DNA from: an uncultured Ruminococcus sp.
GTDB lineage: Bacteria > Bacillota > Clostridia > Oscillospirales > Acutalibacteraceae
Length of the DNA: 64,000 bases
Direction of reading: 5' to 3'
Assembly: GCA_910585865.1 (NCBI GenBank)
Contig: CAJUGO010000001.1
Coordinates: forward strand, 248,001-312,000
In this document: positions 1 through 8,563 of the stretch, one piece after another
Position numbering within the stretch: position 1 is the first letter of the stretch
Layout of the letters: every line of letters begins with the position of its first letter
Translations under genes and position numbers: made by a program
The notes under the pieces: model-generated
What the model was told of the DNA's origin: nothing
Seen by the model: only the letters and a program-made list of their open reading frames with translations
Database searches by the model: none

Positions 1-117
1 TTAAGGTAATTATAATGTAAAGGGCATGTTTTTGTCAATCAGCATATTTTTATAACGATTGCATAAAAACCAAAATGTGAATTTTATATGAAATCGGAAA
101 ATTTTTCAAAAAAATCC

Positions 118-146
118 TTGACTTTTACTGACTTTGGTATTATATT
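118..146 (+). promoter_or_regulatory. Sigma-A promoter of the hrcA operon
   Basis: TTGACT at 118-123 and TATATT at 141-146 are separated by exactly 17 bases. The predicted transcript start, near 153, lies just ahead of the CIRCE operator, so bound HrcA would block early transcription. Confidence 0.85.
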
Positions 147-159
147 AAAGTTATAGCGG

Positions 160-186
160 TTAGCACTCTCAACACTCGAGTGCTAA
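160..186. promoter_or_regulatory. CIRCE operator (HrcA binding site)
   Basis: TTAGCACTC (160-168), nine bases, then GAGTGCTAA (178-186). This is a perfect match to the CIRCE consensus TTAGCACTC-N9-GAGTGCTAA. It lies between the promoter and the hrcA ribosome site, so the operon should be autorepressed by HrcA with GroEL as cofactor (family knowledge). No second CIRCE copy was seen in the window. Confidence 0.97.
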
Positions 187-225
187 AACGGCAAAATCCG
201 ACTCCAGCACAAAGAGGTGACCGGT

Positions 226-1263
226 ATGGAGCTGGCTGCAAGAAAAGAGAAAATCTTATCTGCAATCATAAAAAACTATATTCAAACCGGCGAACCTATC
301 GGTTCAAAAGCAGTCATCAATGAAACGGGACTTGAAATTTCATCCGCAACTGTACGCAATGAAATGGCAGATCTTACAAACAGAGGATATCTTGTTCAGC
401 CCCATACATCAGCAGGACGAATACCGACTCAACAAGGGTACAGATATTATATTGATAATATAATGACTGTTACGCCTGTTTCACAGGGCGGCAAATCATT
501 TATAGAATCAAAGCTCTATGAAAACGCTGATTCCCCGGAAGGCATTTTGAGCAAAGCGTCAAGTATTATTACCGAACTTACAGGTTATGCTGCCGTAACA
601 ACTACGCCTAACGGCGAAGACATCAGAATCCGCCGTATAAGTTTTGTTCAAACAGGATCACATACAGCAATGGCTGTTGTTATTGTGTCAAACGGCATCA
701 TAAAAACAAAACTGTTTCGATGTGAGTTTGTTATAACACCTGAAATTCTTGAGGTATTTGACAAAGCTTTAAATGATGTATTCTCAGGAATAAAACTTTC
801 CTCTGTCAACCGTCCGTTTATTCAAACAGCGGCTGCAAAATTCGGTGAACTTTCACTGTTTATGCCCGGAGTTCTTATAGCAATTATGGAAGCGGCAAAA
901 GCTGCAAGAACGGTAAGCGTTTGCAGGAGCGGAATTACAAAGCTTTTGTTTATGTCCGATGTGAACTTTCTTAAAGCGCGCAACGTAGTTGAATTTCTTA
1001 ATAACGAACAAGATCTCGCAGAAATGCTTGAAAATCTTCCGCTTGATACATCGGTAAGTATTGGTCTTGAGAACAGCAGAATAGAGCTTTCATCAAGCGC
1101 CGTTGTATCCACACGGTATAACATTGAATCAAATCCGTCGGGTATTTTGTCAGTTATAGGTCCTGTAAGAATGGACTACAGCAGAGTAATTTCGATTCTC
1201 GAATGTGTTTCGGACTGTGCAAGCGAACTTATCGGAGAACTTATTGATACTAATTCTCATTAA
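226..1263 (+). CDS. hrcA: Heat-inducible transcription repressor HrcA
   Basis: This is the repressor of class I heat-shock genes, which binds CIRCE DNA and is kept active by GroEL. The 345-residue length is normal for HrcA. The N-terminal winged helix (about residues 5-75) contains the signature SSATVRNEMADL followed by YLVQPHTSAGRIPT. The remainder is the GAF-like dimerisation and inducer domain. The start chosen is ATG 226, because the in-frame GTG at 217 is part of the ribosome site AGAGGTG (213-219). It is the first gene of a five-gene operon whose own operator lies immediately upstream. Confidence 0.96.
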   Translation: MELAARKEKILSAIIKNYIQTGEPIGSKAVINETGLEISSATVRNEMADLTNRGYLVQPHTSAGRIPTQQGYRYYIDNIMTVTPVSQGGKSFIESKLYENADSPEGILSKASSIITELTGYAAVTTTPNGEDIRIRRISFVQTGSHTAMAVVIVSNGIIKTKLFRCEFVITPEILEVFDKALNDVFSGIKLSSVNRPFIQTAAAKFGELSLFMPGVLIAIMEAAKAARTVSVCRSGITKLLFMSDVNFLKARNVVEFLNNEQDLAEMLENLPLDTSVSIGLENSRIELSSSAVVSTRYNIESNPSGILSVIGPVRMDYSRVISILECVSDCASELIGELIDTNSH

Positions 1264-1319
1264 TGCAAACGAACCGCATTAATGTAAAAAATAAACCAAG
1301 TCCTTGAAGGAGGATAAAA

Positions 1320-1892
1320 ATGGCAAAGAAAAAATCTGAAAAAAATGAAGAAATAAAAGAAACTGCACCAACACAAGAACAAACACCAGAAACAGAAAAC
1401 ATTCAAGAAGAAAAAGATCAAGAACAGCCCAAGGATGAAACCGCAGAAAAAATCAAAACTCTTGAGGAAGAAATCTCTTCACAAAAAGAAAAGTTCCTTC
1501 GTCTTGCGGCCGAATATGACAATTACCGCAAGCGCACCGCAAGTGAAAAGCTTTCGATTTACGACGATGCAACCGCAAGGGCTGTAACTGAGCTTCTTCC
1601 TATAGCTGACAGCGTAGAAATGGCACTTGCAAATCTAAAAGATTGTGACCCTGAAATATTAAAGGGTATTGAACTTATTTCAAATCAGCTTGCCAAATCG
1701 TTTGAAAAGCTGAAAATTGAACATTATGGAAAAACAGGAGATATATTTGATCCGAATCTTCATAATGCAATATCGAAAATTGACGATGAAAATCTCGGCA
1801 AGAACACACTTGCTCAGGTATTCCAGACAGGCTACAAAATAGGCGATAAAATTATTCGCCACGCAATGGTACAGGTTGCTAACTGTGACTGA
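1320..1892 (+). CDS. grpE: Nucleotide exchange factor GrpE
   Basis: GrpE releases ADP from DnaK and acts as a thermosensor in the Hsp70 cycle. The 190-residue protein has a long charged Glu/Lys/Gln-rich tail (residues 1-55), then the coiled-coil dimerisation helices with EYDNYRKRT. The C-terminal beta domain has the family signatures FDPNLHNAIS and GYKIGDKIIRHAMV. The ribosome site GAAGGAGG sits at 1306-1313. It lies between hrcA and dnaK, the standard Gram-positive order. Confidence 0.96.
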   Translation: MAKKKSEKNEEIKETAPTQEQTPETENIQEEKDQEQPKDETAEKIKTLEEEISSQKEKFLRLAAEYDNYRKRTASEKLSIYDDATARAVTELLPIADSVEMALANLKDCDPEILKGIELISNQLAKSFEKLKIEHYGKTGDIFDPNLHNAISKIDDENLGKNTLAQVFQTGYKIGDKIIRHAMVQVANCD

Positions 1893-1941
1893 TTGTCATT
1901 AACATATAAATAACATATTATAATTTTTGGAGGAATTTATT

Positions 1942-3786
1942 ATGGCTAAAATGATAGGTATAGATTTAGGTACTACAAACTCATGTGTAGCAGTTATTGA
2001 GGGCGGCGAGCCTGTAGTAATTGCCAATGCAGAAGGTGCAAGAACAACTCCGTCCGTAGTTGCATTTTCAAAAGACGGAGAAAGAATGGTTGGCCAGGTT
2101 GCTAAACGCCAGGCTATCACAAACCCCGAAAGAACAGTTGCTTCAATAAAAAGAGAAATGGGTACAGCTTATAAGGTTACAATTGACAGCAAAAGCTACA
2201 CCCCGCAGGAAATTTCAGCAATGGTTCTTCAAAAACTCAAGGCTGATGCAGAAGCTTACCTGGGAGAAACAGTAACACAGGCTGTCATCACAGTTCCCGC
2301 TTACTTTACTGATGCTCAGCGTCAGGCTACAAAGGACGCAGGTAAAATTGCAGGTCTTGATGTTAAGAGAATTATTAATGAGCCTACAGCTGCTGCACTT
2401 TCATACGGTGTTGATAAAGAGAACGATCAGAAAGTTATGGTTTATGACCTCGGCGGCGGTACATTTGATGTATCAATCATTGAAATGGGCGAAGGCGTTC
2501 AGGAAGTACTCGCAACAGCAGGCAACAACCGTCTCGGCGGCGATGACTTTGACAAAAGAGTTATTGACTGGATGGTATCATCATTTAAGACTGAAACAGG
2601 CATTGACCTTTCATCTGATAAGATGGCAATGCAGAGATTAAAAGAAGCCGCTGAAAAAGCTAAGATTGAACTTTCCGGCGTAACAACATCTTCAATAAAC
2701 CTTCCGTTTATTACTGCTGATCAAACAGGTCCTAAACACCTTGACCTTACTCTTACAAGAGCTAAGTTTGATGAACTTACAGCTGATCTTGTAGAAGCTA
2801 CAATGGGTCCTGTCCGCACTGCGCTCACAGATTCAGGCTTACAGATTAGCCAGATTGACAAGGTTCTTATGGTAGGCGGTTCTTCAAGAATTCCCGCTGT
2901 TCAGGACGCTGTTAAAAAGCTTATTGGAAAAGATCCGTTTAAGGGAATCAACCCCGATGAATGTGTTGCTATCGGTGCAGCAATTCAGGCAGGTGTACTC
3001 GGCGGCGAAGTAGAAAGCCTTCTTCTTCTTGACGTTACTCCGCTTTCACTTGGCGTTGAAACATTAGGCGGTGTAATGACAAAAATTATTGAAAAGAACA
3101 CTGCTATCCCTGTAACTAAAAAGCAGATTTTCTCAACTGCCGCTGACAATCAGCCTCAGGTTGAAATCAACGTTCTTCAGGGTGAGCGCGAATTTGCACG
3201 CGACAACAAGCAGCTCGGTTTGTTTGTACTTGACGGAATTGCTCCTGCAATGCGCGGTATTCCTCAGATTGAGGTTACTTTCGATATAGATTCAAACGGT
3301 ATTGTTAACGTATCCGCAAAAGATCTCGGCACAGGTAAAGAACAGAAAATTACAATAAGCTCCTCGACAAACATGAGCAAAGAGGACATCGAAAAAGCAG
3401 TTAAGGATGCAGAGCAGTTTGCTGCCGAAGACAAAAAGCGCCGTGAGGCTGTAGACGCTAAAAATGAAGCTGAAAATATAGTATATCAAGCTGAAAAACT
3501 AGTAAACGAAAACGGCGACAAGATTGCTGACAACGAGAAAAATACAATCAACACAAAGGTATCTGCCCTTAAAGAGGCAATATCCAAAGACGACACAGAA
3601 ATGATGAAAGCTGCAAAGGATGACTTGCAGAAAGCTCTTAATGATATTGCAGCCAAAATGTATCAGCAGGCTGCTGCTCAGGGCGCTCCGCAGGGTGCTC
3701 CTGACATGGGCGGTGCACAGCCAAACAACAGCGGCGATCCGAATGTTTATGACGCTGACTTCACAGATGTTGACGACAACAATTAA
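1942..3786 (+). CDS. dnaK: Molecular chaperone DnaK (Hsp70)
   Basis: DnaK is the ATP-dependent Hsp70 chaperone working with DnaJ and GrpE in the cytoplasm. From ATG 1942 it has 614 residues. Visible signatures are the phosphate-1 loop GIDLGTTNSCVAV at the N-terminus, YDLGGGTFDVSI near residue 165, and VLMVGGSSRIP near 310. The substrate-binding and lid domains follow, with a low-complexity Gln/Gly/Ala/Pro tail ending in DADFTDVDDNN. The start was set at 1942 because GGAGG (1929-1933) sits eight bases upstream; the TTG at 1927 overlaps that site. Confidence 0.98.
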   Translation: MAKMIGIDLGTTNSCVAVIEGGEPVVIANAEGARTTPSVVAFSKDGERMVGQVAKRQAITNPERTVASIKREMGTAYKVTIDSKSYTPQEISAMVLQKLKADAEAYLGETVTQAVITVPAYFTDAQRQATKDAGKIAGLDVKRIINEPTAAALSYGVDKENDQKVMVYDLGGGTFDVSIIEMGEGVQEVLATAGNNRLGGDDFDKRVIDWMVSSFKTETGIDLSSDKMAMQRLKEAAEKAKIELSGVTTSSINLPFITADQTGPKHLDLTLTRAKFDELTADLVEATMGPVRTALTDSGLQISQIDKVLMVGGSSRIPAVQDAVKKLIGKDPFKGINPDECVAIGAAIQAGVLGGEVESLLLLDVTPLSLGVETLGGVMTKIIEKNTAIPVTKKQIFSTAADNQPQVEINVLQGEREFARDNKQLGLFVLDGIAPAMRGIPQIEVTFDIDSNGIVNVSAKDLGTGKEQKITISSSTNMSKEDIEKAVKDAEQFAAEDKKRREAVDAKNEAENIVYQAEKLVNENGDKIADNEKNTINTKVSALKEAISKDDTEMMKAAKDDLQKALNDIAAKMYQQAAAQGAPQGAPDMGGAQPNNSGDPNVYDADFTDVDDNN

Positions 3787-3802
3787 TATGTGTTAAAATG
3801 TA

Positions 3803-3838
3803 GTTAAAGGAGCTGTTTAAAAGGCGGCTCCTTTTAAC
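3803..3838 (+). terminator. Hairpin between dnaK and dnaJ
   Basis: GTTAAAGGAGC at 3803-3813 pairs with GCTCCTTTTAAC at 3827-3838, with one bulge. The downstream strand lacks a clean T tract, so this is probably a partial terminator or processing site that lowers dnaJ relative to dnaK. Confidence 0.5.
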
Positions 3839-3931
3839 ACTGTAACGGCAAAATAATTTGCTGTCATTCTATAAACATAATACAAATGTACCGCTTGCTG
3901 TAAAAGCAAAGCTTGAAGGGTGAGAATAATT

Positions 3932-5071
3932 ATGGCAGAAAAGAGAGATTATTATGAGGTGCTCGGTATCCGCAAAGGTGCAGGCGACGATGAAATAAAA
4001 AAAGCCTACAGAGCATGTGCCAAAAAATATCACCCCGATTTACATCCGGGTGATAAGGAATGCGAAGAAAAGATGAAAGAAGTCAACGAGGCTTATGAGA
4101 TTTTATCTGATAAGGATAAAAAGGCGCGTTATGACCAGTTTGGCCATGCAGGCGTTGACCCAAGCTACGGCGGGGGCGCAGGCGGAGGAAGTCCGTTTGG
4201 TCAGGGCATAGACTTAGATGACATATTTTCCAGCTTCTTCGGCGGTTTTGGAGGAAGAAGATCAAACAATGCCAATGCCCCAATGCGCGGAGGCGACGTG
4301 GAATCCAGTATTTACATTTCTTTTGAGGAAGCAGCAAAGGGCTGCAAAAAAACTATAAATTACAACTGTATATCAACCTGCGGTGAATGTCACGGAACAG
4401 GAGCGCAGGCAGGCACACAGCCTAAAACCTGCTCAGCCTGCGGCGGCTCAGGAAAGGTTACTATAAATCAGCGAACGCCCTTTGGAGTTGTGCAAACTCA
4501 AAGAGCCTGCGATGCATGTCACGGCAAGGGCAAAATTATTGATAACCCATGTAAAAAGTGCGGAGGCACAGGCAAACAGCGCAAAAACAAGTCAGTTGAT
4601 GTTACAATTCCCGCAGGTATTAAAGACCAGCAGATTCTTAATGTGGGAGGACGCGGCAATGCAGGCACCAACGGAGGACCTGCCGGAGATCTTCATGTAT
4701 ATATAAATGTACGTCCCCATCCTGTCTTTGAACGCAGAGGAGATGACGTATGGTGCGATATGCCTATTACATTTGCACAGGCATCTCTGGGCGCAGAAGT
4801 TGTTGTTCCTACACTTGACGGCAAAGTTACTTATTCGGTGCATGAAGGAACCCAGCCGGGCGATGTTTTTAAACTTAAAGGCAAGGGAATCCAGCACCTT
4901 AACGGCAGAGGCAAGGGTGATCAGTATGTAAGAATTACTGTGGAAATCCCCAAAAATCTTAACTCAAAGCAGAAGGATATAATAAAACAGTTTGAAAGCG
5001 CAACAGGTGACAAAAATTATGCTCAGCGCAAAAACTTTTTTGACAAAATAAAAAAAATGTTTAACGATTAA
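3932..5071 (+). CDS. dnaJ: Molecular chaperone DnaJ (Hsp40)
   Basis: DnaJ delivers substrates to DnaK and stimulates its ATPase. The protein has 379 residues from ATG 3932. An N-terminal J domain carries the invariant HPD in KYHPDLHPGD. It is followed by a Gly/Phe-rich linker and four zinc-binding CxxCxGxG repeats: CGECHGTG, CSACGGSG, CDACHGKG and CKKCGGTG. The C-terminal substrate domains are complete. The GTG at 3920 overlaps the ribosome site GAAGGGTG, so ATG 3932 is preferred. It is followed after ten bases by prmA. Confidence 0.97.
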   Translation: MAEKRDYYEVLGIRKGAGDDEIKKAYRACAKKYHPDLHPGDKECEEKMKEVNEAYEILSDKDKKARYDQFGHAGVDPSYGGGAGGGSPFGQGIDLDDIFSSFFGGFGGRRSNNANAPMRGGDVESSIYISFEEAAKGCKKTINYNCISTCGECHGTGAQAGTQPKTCSACGGSGKVTINQRTPFGVVQTQRACDACHGKGKIIDNPCKKCGGTGKQRKNKSVDVTIPAGIKDQQILNVGGRGNAGTNGGPAGDLHVYINVRPHPVFERRGDDVWCDMPITFAQASLGAEVVVPTLDGKVTYSVHEGTQPGDVFKLKGKGIQHLNGRGKGDQYVRITVEIPKNLNSKQKDIIKQFESATGDKNYAQRKNFFDKIKKMFND

Positions 5072-5081
5072 TGAGGTCTAT

Positions 5082-6005
5082 ATGGAACTTTGGACAGAAA
5101 TTAAAATTTCCGTAAACTCAAAGGATGTTGAAAAAGCAAGCGATATTGCTAATGTTGTTGTACCTTACGGAATTTATATTGAAGATTACACCAATCTTGA
5201 ACAAGAGGTTGAGGATATAGCTCATATTGATTTAATTGATGAGTCTTTGCTCAGCAAAGACAGAAACAAAGCTTATGTACACATTTATCTTGAACCTGAT
5301 GTTTCCCCTGCTGAAGCAGTTGCCTTTTTGTCGGAAAGATACACTTCAGAAAAAATAAACCATTCAATCGAACTTCTTAATTGCGCAGAAGAGGATTGGA
5401 GAAACAACTGGAAAAAATATTTTAATCCCATTCCTGTAGGCGAAAAGCTGTTAATCAGACCGAGCTGGCGTGATGATTATGACGCCGCCGGGCGCAAGGT
5501 TCTTAATATTGACCCGGGTCTTGCTTTTGGAACAGGCGGACATGAAACCACCAGACTTTGCCTTGAAATGTGTGAAAAGTATCTCAAAAACAGTGACAAA
5601 GTGCTGGACATCGGCTGCGGAAGCGGTATTCTTTCAATTGCAACACTTTTGTTGGGAGCTGAAAGCGCCGTGGGAGTTGATATTGATGAAGTTGCCGTAC
5701 GAACCGCACGGGAAAATGCAGATATTAACGGCGTCAGCAATAGATTTACAGCAATCTGCGGCAGTTTTACTGACAAGGTCGAAGGTACGTATGATATCGT
5801 TCTTGCAAATATTGTTGCTGATGCGATAATGTTTTTATCAGAGGGTATCAAGGACTTTATGAAAGATAATGCAGTTTATATTATGAGCGGCATTATTGAC
5901 ACCCGTGCTGATGAAGTCAAAGAATCTGTAAGCAGACACTTTGATATAATAGAGGAACATATTGACAACGGCTGGGCTTGCTTTGCCGCTAAACAAAAAA
6001 CTTGA
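5082..6005 (+). CDS. prmA: Ribosomal protein L11 methyltransferase PrmA
   Basis: PrmA uses S-adenosylmethionine to trimethylate ribosomal protein L11. The 307-residue protein has an N-terminal substrate-recognition domain. The class I methyltransferase fold follows, with VLDIGCGSGILSIA (near residue 175), VGVDIDEVAV and ANIVADAI. The sequence FGTGGHETTRLCLE is typical of PrmA. It begins ten bases after dnaJ and is the expected last gene of the Clostridia hrcA operon. Confidence 0.95.
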   Translation: MELWTEIKISVNSKDVEKASDIANVVVPYGIYIEDYTNLEQEVEDIAHIDLIDESLLSKDRNKAYVHIYLEPDVSPAEAVAFLSERYTSEKINHSIELLNCAEEDWRNNWKKYFNPIPVGEKLLIRPSWRDDYDAAGRKVLNIDPGLAFGTGGHETTRLCLEMCEKYLKNSDKVLDIGCGSGILSIATLLLGAESAVGVDIDEVAVRTARENADINGVSNRFTAICGSFTDKVEGTYDIVLANIVADAIMFLSEGIKDFMKDNAVYIMSGIIDTRADEVKESVSRHFDIIEEHIDNGWACFAAKQKT

Positions 6006-6089
6006 TACCGATATATCCTTTTTATTCACAAAACTGTCACATATCAATGTTAAAATTTTCTTAGTATAATATGTTCGGAGGTCTTGAAA

Positions 6090-6650
6090 TTGAAAAAACC
6101 TAATAAGAGAGATACAATCAATCTGTTTTTCTCCGCATTTTTAATTCTTGCATTTATTGTATGCGCCCACTTTTTCTCAGAATACACTGCCACTCTACCA
6201 ACAACAATCGGAGCGTTAATTTCGATACTTGTTTTTGCAGTATTCGGCCTTTTGGTATTTTATGCAACCCGTGTAGGTGACGGAAAAGCTGTAAAGCGTT
6301 TTTCACTTGTTACTTTAATTGTACTTGTGATTCCGTCTCTTTACATTGTCATTGCTTCCCTTGCTCCCGGTTTGCCTCTTAATGATGTATTTGCATCAAA
6401 CGGAACAAGCGTAAGTGTTATTGTAACATTAGCAAGTATTGCACTTGGTTACGGAATCCCGTACACTTTCCTCAGCGGTTATGAAATTGCCGAAGAGAAT
6501 GCAGAAAACGAAGTAAACGGCGAAATGCTTGAAGGCGGTCTTGAAGCTGCACTAACAGATGAAGAAGTTAAATATACTGCTGAAGCTGGAGAATCAGCTG
6601 AAAATACAGAAAGTGACACTACGGAAGAAACAGATTCGGAAACCGAATAA
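6090..6650 (+). CDS. Four-helix membrane protein with acidic tail, function unknown
   Basis: I do not recognise a family. From TTG 6090 the 186-residue protein has four hydrophobic segments (about residues 8-30, 36-62, 71-98 and 107-132). A cytoplasmic-type C-terminal tail of about 50 residues is very rich in Glu, Asp and Thr. TTG 6090 is favoured over TTG 6084 because the ribosome site CGGAGGT (6076-6082) is seven bases from it and only one base from the other. A TATAAT box at 6065-6070 suggests its own transcript separate from prmA, but the -35 is weak. A strong terminator follows. Confidence 0.75.
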   Translation: MKKPNKRDTINLFFSAFLILAFIVCAHFFSEYTATLPTTIGALISILVFAVFGLLVFYATRVGDGKAVKRFSLVTLIVLVIPSLYIVIASLAPGLPLNDVFASNGTSVSVIVTLASIALGYGIPYTFLSGYEIAEENAENEVNGEMLEGGLEAALTDEEVKYTAEAGESAENTESDTTEETDSETE

Positions 6651-6668
6651 TTTTTATAAAAATCATTT

Positions 6669-6697
6669 ACACCTGCATGTTTATGCGGGTGTTTTTC
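6669..6697 (+). terminator. Rho-independent terminator
   Basis: A ten-pair stem, 6669-6678 with 6683-6692 (one G-T pair, loop GTTT), is followed by a T tract. It ends the transcript of the four-helix membrane protein gene. Confidence 0.88.
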
Positions 6698-6825
6698 ATT
6701 TTGTGAAACCGCTTAAAAAATTATAAAACACTGAAGTTATTTTCCCTTCACATCCGGCTTTGCAGGTTTAACTTAAATTTCATCATTTTTTAATATCAAC
6801 TTTAATTTATCTATATTAAAAAATG

Positions 6826-6854
6826 TTGACAAAATGACATGACTGTTTTATTAT
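6826..6854 (+). promoter_or_regulatory. Sigma-A promoter
   Basis: Consensus TTGACA (6826-6831), a 17-base spacer and TATTAT (6849-6854). It drives the single-pass membrane protein gene at 6921, leaving a leader of about 60 bases. The rest of 6698-6825 is AT-rich with nothing else recognisable. Confidence 0.85.
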
Positions 6855-6920
6855 TTCAATGTACAATATTATTTTTTATATACAGCGAATTACCATATGA
6901 CTTTAAAGGGGGATAAAAAC

Positions 6921-7604
6921 ATGGATGATTTTAAAAAGTTAAATAATAAAGATAATTCTCATAAATACAACTTAGATGAGTTTGATAATGACATAATAAT
7001 GCCCGTACGCCGTGATGTTTCCGAAAATGATAATGTCGCTGTGCCCGATTACGGAGATAATTTTAACTTTCAGACTGATGAAGATGACAACGGCTATTCA
7101 TACAATCTTCATGACGACAACTATGAGAAAGATTACTCAAATACAGCTGCTAAATCAAAACACAAAAAAAATAAACGCAGCCAAAATGCTGCAATTATTT
7201 TCATTGTCGCTGCTATAATATGTTTAATTGCTGCAATTATATTTGTACTGACACAATGTACGGGAAACAATGAAATAGAAACGCCTGCTGCAACTACATA
7301 TGTAAAAGCAACTACTGTCCCGAATCAGACTGTCCCTCACACTGATTCGCAATATTATGAACAGAACCCGGAGACTCTTCCTGAACCACCATCTGACCCC
7401 GAATCTAACACCAGTGCCTCTGACTTGACTCAAAATGAAACTTCACAGATTTCAACTGATTCTCAGCCCACGGATATTCCGGATTCCACTGACCCATTGC
7501 CCGATATATCCGAAGAAGGCGGAGATATTGAGCAGCCTATTGAAGACCCCGACGAGGAATCTGACAAAGAAAATGATGTTATCGTTATTGATGGTGACGA
7601 ATAA
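6921..7604 (+). CDS. Single-pass membrane protein with Pro/Thr/Asp-rich extracellular region
   Basis: This is an unrecognised protein of 227 residues. An N-terminal cytoplasmic part (residues 1-85) rich in Asp, Asn and Tyr is followed by basic residues KSKHKKNKRSQ. One transmembrane helix spans about residues 92-115. The outer tail of about 110 residues is dominated by Thr, Pro, Ser, Asp and Glu, typical of a wall-spanning or low-complexity stalk. ATG 6921 was chosen because AAAGGGGGAT (6905-6914) precedes it; the ATG at 6897 has no ribosome site. Confidence 0.7.
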   Translation: MDDFKKLNNKDNSHKYNLDEFDNDIIMPVRRDVSENDNVAVPDYGDNFNFQTDEDDNGYSYNLHDDNYEKDYSNTAAKSKHKKNKRSQNAAIIFIVAAIICLIAAIIFVLTQCTGNNEIETPAATTYVKATTVPNQTVPHTDSQYYEQNPETLPEPPSDPESNTSASDLTQNETSQISTDSQPTDIPDSTDPLPDISEEGGDIEQPIEDPDEESDKENDVIVIDGDE

Positions 7605-7607
7605 CAA

Positions 7608-7636
7608 TTGATAAACAATTTTAATTGTGGTACAAT
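7608..7636 (+). promoter_or_regulatory. Sigma-A promoter of the Mrp-family gene
   Basis: TTGATA (7608-7613), a 17-base spacer and TACAAT (7631-7636). It begins four bases after the preceding stop codon. Confidence 0.8.
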
Positions 7637-7689
7637 ATATTTTATCTGAGTAATTATTATTCGGAAATTATTGATTGGAGATGTAAAAA

Positions 7690-8511
7690 ATGGATTGCAA
7701 TCATGACTGCTCTTCATGCTCATCCGACTGTAAAGACAGAAAACCGCAGGATTTGCATGAACATCTTAATGAATACAGCAGCGTAAAAAAAGTAATCGGT
7801 ATAGTATCAGGCAAGGGCGGAGTTGGAAAGAGTCTTGTAACATCTATGCTGGCTGTAACCTTTAACCGACTTGGGAAAAAAACCGCTGTTCTTGACGCCG
7901 ACATAACAGGACCGTCAATACCAAAGGCATTCGGTATAAGTGCAAGATGCATGGGAAGCGATCAGGGAATTATACCTGTCACTACGCTGACAGGCATTGA
8001 TATCATGTCAGTTAACCTTCTGCTTGAAAACGAAACCGATCCGGTAGTGTGGCGTTCACCTATTATAACAGGCACTGTAAAGCAGTTTTGGACAGATGTA
8101 GTATGGAAAGATATTGACTATATGTTTGTTGATATGCCGCCCGGAACAGGTGACGTTCCTCTTACAGTATTCCAGAGCATTCCCCTTGACGGTATAATTA
8201 TTGTTGCTTCACCCCAGGAGCTTGTTTCAATGATTGTTCAGAAAGCAGTTAAAATGGCACAAATGATGAATGTTCCTATATTGGGTCTTGTTGAAAATAT
8301 GAGTTACTTTATGTGTCCCGACTGCGGCAAAAAACATCCTGTATTCGGAGAAAGTCATATTGACGACATAGCTGCACAATACAACACTGATGTTATTGCT
8401 AAACTTCCGATAGACTCTGAACTAGCCGCAAGTGTAGATAACGGTAAGGTTGAGTTTTTTGAAGGCAGTTATCTTGATGAAGCTGCTGCAAAAATTGAAG
8501 CAAAGCTGTAA
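7690..8511 (+). CDS. Mrp/NBP35 family P-loop ATPase, iron-sulfur carrier
   Basis: Members of the Mrp/ApbC family bind a bridging [4Fe-4S] cluster and deliver it to apo-proteins using ATP. The 273-residue protein has the deviant Walker A GKGGVGKSLV near residue 42, the Mrp signature MPPGTGDVPL, and the C-terminal CPDCGKKHPVFG that supplies the two cluster-binding Cys. It also carries an N-terminal Cys cluster, MDCNHDCSSCSSDC, which many bacterial Mrp proteins lack and which resembles the extra ferredoxin-like N-terminus of eukaryotic Nbp35. It has its own promoter just upstream. Confidence 0.93.
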   Translation: MDCNHDCSSCSSDCKDRKPQDLHEHLNEYSSVKKVIGIVSGKGGVGKSLVTSMLAVTFNRLGKKTAVLDADITGPSIPKAFGISARCMGSDQGIIPVTTLTGIDIMSVNLLLENETDPVVWRSPIITGTVKQFWTDVVWKDIDYMFVDMPPGTGDVPLTVFQSIPLDGIIIVASPQELVSMIVQKAVKMAQMMNVPILGLVENMSYFMCPDCGKKHPVFGESHIDDIAAQYNTDVIAKLPIDSELAASVDNGKVEFFEGSYLDEAAAKIEAKL

Positions 8512-8563
8512 TACTTTTTAAAATGGCAGATTAAAAGCTGACAAAGGAAGGGGAATTTTTAAA

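Noticed and set aside
217..225. GTG start for hrcA
   Set aside because: This codon overlaps the ribosome site AGAGGTG; ATG 226 gives normal spacing and the usual HrcA N-terminus. The same logic was used for dnaK, dnaJ, citrate synthase, the Cof phosphatase, the Nudix fusion, the AraC gene and several surface-protein genes.
5477..5851. Reverse-strand reading frame inside prmA
   Set aside because: It is a shadow of the prmA coding pattern with no ribosome site or recognisable protein.
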